DNA of 64,000 nucleotides. Origin: Candidatus Marimicrobium litorale (GTDB lineage Bacteria > Pseudomonadota > Gammaproteobacteria > Pseudomonadales > Halieaceae). How positions within the stretch are numbered: the first letter of the stretch is position 1; every line of letters starts with the position of its first letter. The translations under genes were made by a program, and so were the position numbers. The stretch lies in assembly GCF_026262645.1 (NCBI RefSeq), contig NZ_SHNO01000001.1, forward strand, positions 682,001-746,000, given 5' to 3'. Below, one piece after another: positions 58,045 to 64,000 of this stretch. The notes beneath the pieces are model-generated. The model saw only the letters and a program-made list of their open reading frames with translations. It was not told the DNA's origin and did not search any database.

Positions 58045-60744
58045 TCAGGAATTACTCGCCGCCTGTGCCATTTCCGTGTCGTCTTTGGGTCCGCGTGGAT
58101 CATTCTCGGCACGCGCTACATTCGCACTGCTGCCCTGTGCGGGCGGCGCTACTGATGCGCCAAACAAAGGCGTACGAGAGGTCTCGATATTCATTTCGAG
58201 AATGGGCTTTGACTCCACCCTCGGATCATTACAGGCTCGACCGTCAGTGGTCAGCCCCTCTGTTGAAGGAGGCGTAACGACCGGCTTGGTCTCAGGCTGA
58301 GTCGGCTCAGCGGGTACAACCGGAGTTGACGTTTCTGCGTCTGCAGTGACTGTCTCAGGGTCTTGTGCGGCGGCTGTGATCGACTCTGCAGTCGCAGGCT
58401 CGCTGGAAGCGGGTGTGAGTTCCGCTGCGGGAGATTCATTTGCAGCCTCCTGCAAGGGTTTCGATGCCAACGTCGTAGCCGAGTGATTTACGACATCAGG
58501 CATTTCTTGCACCGCAGTTTGCTCTGACGCTTGGGCGGCCGGTGAGGCAACACTGGCGGTTTGGGCTGAGTCTTCTGCTATCGCCGGGTCTTGCGTGTCC
58601 TGCCTGCGACCGCGGTTGCGTCGTCGACGCTGGGGCTCGCCTCGTTTCATTTCAGACGGACGCTTGCGAGGTTTGTTTTGATTTTCCTGCTGCCCAGCCT
58701 GCTGATCGACGTTAGTCGCCTCCGTGCTTGCCTCTGACGAACGCTCATTCTCCTGCTGGCCACTGGGGCGCTCCCGTTTCTGCTGGGGCCTCTTTCCGCG
58801 GTCGTCCTTATCACCGCGTGCGCTTTGCTCGCGTCCTTTATGCTCCTGAGAGCGAGTCTGCTGCCCCCCTTGGGAGCCGCGCCGACGGTTGCGGTTGCGG
58901 CCATTCGATGAGCGTTGATTCGATGAACGGGAGTTTCTCTCCTGCCGTTTCTCCTGAGGTTTCTTTTCTTGGTCTGCGCTGGCGGACTTTTCCGGTGCCG
59001 GCTGAGCAACAGCGGACCCACCACCAAATATGCTGCCCCATAGGCGCGTAAATAGCCCCTTCGAGGAGTTGGCTACTGCGCCACTGGCTTGGCGCGATCG
59101 ATCAACCTGAGGCGCGGCGGTTGCTGGGCGGCTTTGCTGAGGTGCCTGACGCGTTACCCCCTGAACGGCTGCTTCGGGAGCTGCTTGGGGTGTCGCGTGT
59201 ATTTTGCTGACCGAGTCCGATTCCGGAGCAGGAATGTCAACCTTATAACTGACCTCGTGTTCGCCGTCGATCTCCTCTGTGCGTAGTCGACTGACTTCGA
59301 AGTGAGGGGTTTCCAGATTAGGATTGGGAATCACCAGCAGTCGCGTTTTCGTCTCCTGCTCGATCACTCCAAGATCCGCGCGCTTTTCGTTCAATAGGTA
59401 TGCGGCAACATCGACAGGCACAACAGCGCGCACCTCCGCGCTGCTGTCTTTTATCGCTTCCTCTTCCAGTAGTCTTAGAACGGACAGTGCCAATGACTTA
59501 GTCGCTCGGATAGTGCCCTGTCCATTGCAGCGCGGGCAAACGATAGCCGTTGTCTCGCCGAGGGAAGGGCGCAGGCGTTGGCGCGACATTTCCAGTAAGC
59601 CGAAGCGAGATATCCGCCCGACCTGGACTCTGGCTCTGTCGATATCCAAGGCATCGCGCATCCGGTTTTCGACGGCACGTTGGTTTCGGGCAGCCAGCAT
59701 GTCGATGAAGTCGATAACGATAAGGCCGCCCATATCTCTCAATCGCAGCTGCCGGGCAATCTCATCGGCGGCTTCAAGGTTGGTGTTAAGCGCTGTTTCT
59801 TCAATATCGCTGCCGCGGGTGGCACGGGCAGAGTTTATGTCGATAGAGACCAGCGCTTCTGTGGGGTCTATTACAAGCGAGCCGCCAGAGGGGAGGCGCA
59901 CTTCACGCTGGAATGCAGTCTCGATCTGACTTTCGATCTGATAGCGATTGAACAGGGGGATGTTATCCTCGTAAAGCTGTATGCGAGAGAGATACTTCGG
60001 CATGACCTGCTCGACAAAGTCGCATACCTGCTTATAGGCTTCCGGGGAATCCACCAGCACCTGGCCTATGTCATCTCGCAGGTAGTCCCGAATGGCGCGG
60101 ATAATGACGTTACTTTCCCGGTATAACAGTTGTTTAGGCTTGCTGCTGTCCGCGGCTTCTGAAATTGCCTCCCAGAGCTGTAAAAGGTAGTTCAGATCCC
60201 ATTGCAGCTCCTCTGCTTCCCGGCCCACGCCCGCAGTTCGGATGATGACGCCCATTCCGTTGGGGATTTCCAGGGCTGCCAATGCCTCTTTCAGCTCGGT
60301 GCGCTCGTCTCCCTCGATACGTCGGGAAATACCGCCAGCTCTGGGGTTATTGGGCATCAGCACCATGTAACGACCGGCGAGGCTGATAAAGGTGGTAAGC
60401 GCAGCGCCTTTATTGCCTCGCTCCTCCTTGTCCACCTGCACGACGATTTCGGTGCCTTCCCGGACCAGCTCTTTGATCTTGAGGCGACCGTCACCAGAGG
60501 GTTTGCGGATAAAATACTCCCGCGCAATCTCTTTGAGGGGCAAAAAGCCATGGCGCTCCGCGCCAAAGTCGACAAAAGCGGCTTCGAGACTCGGCTCTAC
60601 CCGTGTGATTTTACCCTTATAGATACTCGCCTTTTTTTGCTGGCGGGTGCGATTTTCAATATCGAGATCGTACAGGCGTTGCCCGTCGACCAAAGCGACA
60701 CGCAACTCTTCAGGTTGGGTGGCGTTGATTAGCATTTTCTTCAT
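58045..60744 (-). CDS. rne: Ribonuclease E
   Basis: The main endonuclease of mRNA decay and rRNA/tRNA processing and the scaffold of the degradosome. The 899-residue protein has the S1 domain ([20 protein letters not shown]), the DNase-I-like catalytic domain with aspartates in [14 protein letters not shown] and LIVIDFIDM, the zinc-link CPRCNGQG (about residue 404), and a disordered C-terminal half with two arginine-rich RNA-binding tracts (about 560-700). The ATG at 60744 ([20 protein letters not shown]) fits the family; a longer start at 60768 is less likely. Confidence 0.96.
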   Translation of the reverse strand: MKKMLINATQPEELRVALVDGQRLYDLDIENRTRQQKKASIYKGKITRVEPSLEAAFVDFGAERHGFLPLKEIAREYFIRKPSGDGRLKIKELVREGTEIVVQVDKEERGNKGAALTTFISLAGRYMVLMPNNPRAGGISRRIEGDERTELKEALAALEIPNGMGVIIRTAGVGREAEELQWDLNYLLQLWEAISEAADSSKPKQLLYRESNVIIRAIRDYLRDDIGQVLVDSPEAYKQVCDFVEQVMPKYLSRIQLYEDNIPLFNRYQIESQIETAFQREVRLPSGGSLVIDPTEALVSIDINSARATRGSDIEETALNTNLEAADEIARQLRLRDMGGLIVIDFIDMLAARNQRAVENRMRDALDIDRARVQVGRISRFGLLEMSRQRLRPSLGETTAIVCPRCNGQGTIRATKSLALSVLRLLEEEAIKDSSAEVRAVVPVDVAAYLLNEKRADLGVIEQETKTRLLVIPNPNLETPHFEVSRLRTEEIDGEHEVSYKVDIPAPESDSVSKIHATPQAAPEAAVQGVTRQAPQQSRPATAAPQVDRSRQASGAVANSSKGLFTRLWGSIFGGGSAVAQPAPEKSASADQEKKPQEKRQERNSRSSNQRSSNGRNRNRRRGSQGGQQTRSQEHKGREQSARGDKDDRGKRPQQKRERPSGQQENERSSEASTEATNVDQQAGQQENQNKPRKRPSEMKRGEPQRRRRNRGRRQDTQDPAIAEDSAQTASVASPAAQASEQTAVQEMPDVVNHSATTLASKPLQEAANESPAAELTPASSEPATAESITAAAQDPETVTADAETSTPVVPAEPTQPETKPVVTPPSTEGLTTDGRACNDPRVESKPILEMNIETSRTPLFGASVAPPAQGSSANVARAENDPRGPKDDTEMAQAASNS

Positions 60745-61305
60745 AGTATTATTGCCTTGCGGCAACAAGGCTGGCGGGGCGTTGATTCAGGCAGGCGCCG
60801 ACCTTGGCCGGCGAAATAAACAGCTAGTGCTTCACGGCTAGGCCGCTGCAGCGGTGGTGACCCTCCCGAACACCGTAAAAAATGTGCGGGCAATGGGTGT
60901 CGCCGGTGGCGATGACCAACCATCATTGGGTGGTCCTTCCCGGCAGAAGCACAGTCTTGGTGGTGCGGCTCCCGCCTTTTTGCTAGTGTCGCGACCGTGG
61001 CCGCAACAACGCTGAATATCGTCTGTATACCGAATCTTTGTCCCGACAGCGTTTGCTGCTCGGTTAGTGTCATCGCCGGATGACCTGCTGGGGGCGGTTT
61101 TACAACGCTCTCCCGGTGCCAGTGCGCCGGCTCCATCTCATTCACGTGGTTAAACTGGCGGAACCGTGCGTATCATGTGCAGGCCCAAACAATCGCCAGG
61201 GGTTCGATTTAGTCATCGGCACCGGCTTACCTATCGCGGGCGGATGTCAACCACAGGATGCAAGATAGCAGGATATGGATAAAATTGATACAGACGGAGA
61301 CTTTC
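60745..61305 (-). promoter_or_regulatory. rne leader/divergent promoter region
   Basis: About 560 bases without a convincing gene separate the rne and rluC starts. In E. coli rne has a long 5' untranslated region that mediates autoregulation by RNase E; the length here allows the same. No homology to the E. coli hairpins could be judged by eye. The rluC promoter must lie in the right part. Confidence 0.45.
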
Positions 61306-62262
61306 GTGGCTGATAGCCCCCAAAATGATGAGGCCCGCAAAGCCCGCCTGCTGTCTGTAGATGAGCACGGCGCAGGGCAGCGACTGGACAATTTCCTGAT
61401 GCGTGAGATGAAGGGTGTCCCTCGTACCCGGCTCTACAGGGCGCTCCGTAAGGGAGAGGTGCGCGTCAATAAGGGCCGAGCGAAGGCCGATTACCGGTTG
61501 AAGGAGGGCGACACGGTGCGTATCCCGCCCCTGCGCGTCCCAGCGGTCGGTGCGCCCGCAGTTGTGCCAGCCCATCGCCTCGACGCTTTGGCGAAAGCCG
61601 TTATCTATGAGGACGGCGACCTGCTGGTCGTTAACAAGCCATCGGGACTGGCCGTGCATGGTGGCAGTGGCATCAGTTTTGGTTTGATAGAGTCATTGCG
61701 CCAGCTACGTCCGGATCAGGCATATCTCGAGTTGGTTCACCGCCTCGACCGCGATACTTCAGGCCTGATTTTGCTCGCAAAGCGTGCCGTGATCCTGCGG
61801 GAACTGCACCGTCAGTTGCGGGAGAAGCACATCGACAAACGTTACCTCGCCCTGGTCGAGGGCAAATGGCCTGCTGCGTCACGCTTGATCAGCGCGCCAC
61901 TCGAGAAAAATGTTTTACAGTCCGGTGAGCGTATGGTGAGAGTCACGGCGGAGGGCAAGGCATCGATGACGGAATTTTCTGTGCTGGAGCGCCTGCAGGG
62001 GGCCACGCTGCTTGAGGTTCGCCCAATAACGGGTCGGACCCACCAGATTCGCGTCCATGCGCGGCATGCGGGTCATCCTCTGCTGGGCGACGAGAAATAC
62101 AGTAATTCGGTAGCGGAGGACTTAGCGCGGCGGCTCGGTTTGAAGCGCTTATTCCTGCATGCGGTATCGCTGCGCTTCACTCTGCAGGGGTCGGGCAAGT
62201 TCGATTTACACGCACCGTTGGATCAACTCCTCGAAAATACATTGGAAAAGCTCCGCAAATAA
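61306..62262 (+). CDS. rluC: 23S rRNA pseudouridine(955/2504/2580) synthase
   Basis: RluC converts three uridines of 23S rRNA to pseudouridine. The 318-residue protein has the S4 RNA-binding domain (RLDNFLMREMKGVPRTRLYR) and the catalytic domain with VHRLDRDTSGLILLAKR (catalytic Asp), LVVNKPSGLAVHGGSGISFG and GRTHQIRVHARHAGHPL. The GTG at 61306 has GGAG at good distance; an ATG at 61258 is in frame but adds an unusual N-terminus. Divergent from rne, as in E. coli. Confidence 0.94.
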   Translation: MADSPQNDEARKARLLSVDEHGAGQRLDNFLMREMKGVPRTRLYRALRKGEVRVNKGRAKADYRLKEGDTVRIPPLRVPAVGAPAVVPAHRLDALAKAVIYEDGDLLVVNKPSGLAVHGGSGISFGLIESLRQLRPDQAYLELVHRLDRDTSGLILLAKRAVILRELHRQLREKHIDKRYLALVEGKWPAASRLISAPLEKNVLQSGERMVRVTAEGKASMTEFSVLERLQGATLLEVRPITGRTHQIRVHARHAGHPLLGDEKYSNSVAEDLARRLGLKRLFLHAVSLRFTLQGSGKFDLHAPLDQLLENTLEKLRK

Positions 62263-62280
62263 CTAATTTAAATGAATATA

Positions 62281-62859
62281 TTACAGCCTCAAGGGATCCA
62301 ACCCCACCGCCCGTAGTAAGCGGGCCGTGAGGATCAGTGGCAGCCCCTCCAGCGCGGTCGGGTCATCGCCGTTGATCCGCTCAAACAGTGTAATGCCCAA
62401 TGCCTCCGCCTTGAAACTGCCCGCACAATCCCATGGAGCCTCCAGTTGCAGGTATCTCTCGATGTCAGCTGCCGTCAGTTTTCTGAACCAGACTGCGGTT
62501 TGTAGCGTCTCCACCTGCGCTGGGTGGTCCGGGGCAAGGACAGCGACACTGGTGTAAAAAAGCACCTGGCGCCCTGAACTGGCCTGCAGTTGCTGCCTGG
62601 CGGCGGCTGCCCCCCCCGGTTTGCCTAATATCCGGTCGCCACATATGGCGACCTGGTCGCTGCCAATGACGACGGCAGTCGGATTCCTGTCGGCCACGGC
62701 AGCCGCTTTAGCGTGAGCCAGCCGGCGTGCCAGATCTGCCGGGGTTTCGGCCGGGAGTGGTGCTTCAGTGATGTTGGGTGCCAGGCAGCGAAACGATATC
62801 TGCAGTCTCTCCAGCAAGGCTTTTCGATAGGAGGAGGTGGAAGCAAGGATAAGGTCCAT
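62281..62859 (-). CDS. Maf-family nucleoside triphosphate pyrophosphatase (YceF type)
   Basis: A 192-residue enzyme of the Maf family that hydrolyses modified nucleotides; by position next to yceD-rpmF it corresponds to YceF, which acts on 7-methyl-GTP. Seen are LILASTSSYRKALLERL, VVIGSDQVAICGDRILGKP and GSFKAEALGITLFERINGDD. I prefer ATG 62859; a TTG at 62871 adds four residues. Confidence 0.9.
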   Translation of the reverse strand: MDLILASTSSYRKALLERLQISFRCLAPNITEAPLPAETPADLARRLAHAKAAAVADRNPTAVVIGSDQVAICGDRILGKPGGAAAARQQLQASSGRQVLFYTSVAVLAPDHPAQVETLQTAVWFRKLTAADIERYLQLEAPWDCAGSFKAEALGITLFERINGDDPTALEGLPLILTARLLRAVGLDPLRL

Positions 62860-62950
62860 AGACAAAGTCAAAAACCAGTGAGTGGGTGAACTGTTTGTAT
62901 TCTAAAGAATTTTTTGACAAAGGCCCAATCCGCACCTATGATGCGCGCCT

Positions 62951-63478
62951 ATGTTGATTGAGCCCCTTCCGGCCAGCCTCGATGTCCGTAAGGCAGCAGC
63001 CCGAGAAGCGGTCGTTAGCGGCATTTTAAAGCCCTTCGACTTGCTTAGGCTTCGACCCTTGCTGGCGGGTAGTGAGGGCGTAATAGCGGTTGAGATGCGC
63101 TTCTCTCGCGATGAGGTGGGCAGGTACCTCGTCGAAGTAACAATAGAGGCTGATGTGCAGGTGGAGTGCCAGCGTTGTCTGAGCAGTATGTCTGAGCATC
63201 TTTCCTGTGATAGTTCGCTGGCGGTGGTCTGGACTGACGAAGAAGCGGCAACGTTGCCGCGGTATCTGGACGCGCTGGTTGAGACAGAGACCAACAGTAA
63301 CCTCTGGGAGCTGGTGGAGGATGAGCTGATTCTGGCGAGACAGCCATTCAGCTATCACGATACGGATGATTGTAAACGCACGACAGTGGCTTATGCGGAT
63401 CCGGACGCTATTGAGGATGCAGGCGAGAGTAAGCCAAATCCTTTCGCCGTTTTGGGTCAGTTGAAGTCGGACAAATAA
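62951..63478 (+). CDS. yceD: 23S rRNA accumulation protein YceD (DUF177)
   Basis: A 175-residue protein of the DUF177 family, which stabilises 23S rRNA and is nearly always encoded before rpmF. The core [16 protein letters not shown] holds the conserved C-x2-[13 protein letters not shown] is the other family motif. Divergent from maf, with the promoter in the 90-base gap. Confidence 0.93.
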   Translation: MLIEPLPASLDVRKAAAREAVVSGILKPFDLLRLRPLLAGSEGVIAVEMRFSRDEVGRYLVEVTIEADVQVECQRCLSSMSEHLSCDSSLAVVWTDEEAATLPRYLDALVETETNSNLWELVEDELILARQPFSYHDTDDCKRTTVAYADPDAIEDAGESKPNPFAVLGQLKSDK

Positions 63479-63497
63479 ACATCAGGAGGTTCAGCTA

Positions 63498-63680
63498 ATG
63501 GCTGTCCAGAAGAGTAAAAAGACACGTTCGCGCAGGGGTATGCGCCGGTCACACGATAGTTTGCAGGCCCCGACTCTGTCGGTTGACGAAACGTCTGGCG
63601 AATCACATCGCCGGCACCACGTCACTGCTGACGGATTTTACCGCGGCAAAAAAGTCGTCGAAACGGGCGCCGACGAGTAA
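63498..63680 (+). CDS. rpmF: 50S ribosomal protein L32
   Basis: A 60-residue ribosomal protein with the canonical start [19 protein letters not shown] and [20 protein letters not shown]. No zinc cysteines, as in the gammaproteobacterial form. A strong AGGAGG (63484-63489) precedes the ATG. Confidence 0.97.
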   Translation: MAVQKSKKTRSRRGMRRSHDSLQAPTLSVDETSGESHRRHHVTADGFYRGKKVVETGADE

Positions 63681-63853
63681 TCCGCCTTCCCGGCGCTCTG
63701 CTTACTGCCTGTCCGAACAGTCCGTGGTGGAAATCTGTCGGCTGAGAGTCAGTACAGCTGCAATCGCAGTGGGCGTCGAGCGCCTCGTTCCTGAATTTGC
63801 TATAAAAAAAATCGCAGTCAGTTAACAATGTCTAATGCAAAAACAGTGGTGTA

Positions 63854-64000
63854 ATGATGACACAGGACAGTCTCGCACTGGTTTTTCCGGGACAGGGCTC
63901 CCAGAAAGTTGGCATGATGACCGACGCGTATGCGTCGTTTGAATCCGTACGTGATACCTTCGAGGAGGCCGCTGAGGTTGTTCATTACGACATGTGGGCG
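63854..64000 (+). CDS. fabD: Malonyl-CoA--ACP transacylase (N-terminal part)
   Basis: FabD transfers malonate from CoA to acyl carrier protein at the start of fatty acid elongation. The first 49 residues are present (MMTQDSLALVFPGQGSQKVG and on), with the family-defining FPGQGSQ; the gene continues past the window end. Two in-frame ATGs (63854, 63857) are possible. The gene follows rpmF directly; plsX and fabH, which lie between in E. coli, are not here. Confidence 0.93.
   Translation, partial: MMTQDSLALVFPGQGSQKVGMMTDAYASFESVRDTFEEAAEVVHYDMWA

Overview
The window (64 kb) is a chromosomal segment of a gammaproteobacterium, most like a marine member of the OM60/NOR5 group (Halieaceae) or a close relative. 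This placement is inferred from gene content: Na+-NQR with ApbE and NqrM, LolCDE, TusBCDE, an RNase E of enterobacterial type, RluC-Maf-YceD-RpmF-FabD order, a one-gene Type I sulfatase and an IPTL-CTERM protein. No 16S gene is present, so the taxon is not proven.

Layout. 1-5.1 kb: end of the nqr operon (nqrF, apbE, nqrM) overlapping head to tail with lolC-lolD-lolE. 5.1-14.7 kb: DUF2062 protein, comEC, exbB-exbD, kdsB, a low-molecular-weight phosphatase, murB, uvrC, a secreted unknown on the opposite strand, and pgsA. 14.7-15.1 kb: a tRNA-Gly/tRNA-Cys transcription unit in which the 5' half of tRNA-Gly is tandemly duplicated. 15.07-32.26 kb: a 17.2-kb integrated element bounded by 45-bp copies of the 3' half of tRNA-Cys. 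32.5-54.8 kb: ordinary chromosome (response regulator, hybrid histidine kinase, NSS transporter, tRNA-Leu, RND pump, dUTPase, trmA, ybiB, tusEBCD, Bax-inhibitor-1 protein, sulfatase, lipoprotein hydrolase). 55.1-57.9 kb: a 2.7-kb relic island bounded by 59-bp copies of the 3' half of tRNA-Ser(UGA). 58-64 kb: rne, rluC, maf, yceD, rpmF and the start of fabD.

The most interesting part is the tRNA-Cys element. It encodes a tyrosine integrase, a small protein whose ribosome-binding site is locked in a hairpin, a superfamily-3-like replication helicase, an origin-like cluster of GTAAC repeats, a probable small terminase and a clear large terminase. It has no portal, capsid, tail or lysis gene. This is the layout expected of a phage satellite that replicates itself and directs its own DNA into particles made by another phage. 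Its other half is cargo: a 991-residue UvrD-like helicase with an internal nuclease-like segment, translationally coupled to a small lipoprotein; a HIT protein-HNH nuclease pair; a secreted thermonuclease; an STAPGGG-repeat protein; a sigma-region-4-like mini-protein; and a run of small exported proteins, two of which share an identical 28-bp leader.

The tRNA-Ser relic carries a homologue of the element's DUF1554-type lipoprotein and a frameshifted copy of its 69-residue gene, fused to sequence that otherwise lies beside the element's attR. A related element therefore probably once occupied, or recombined into, this second tRNA site. Functions proposed for the cargo (phage defence, surface exclusion) are inference; the boundaries, repeats, overlaps and motifs are read from the sequence.
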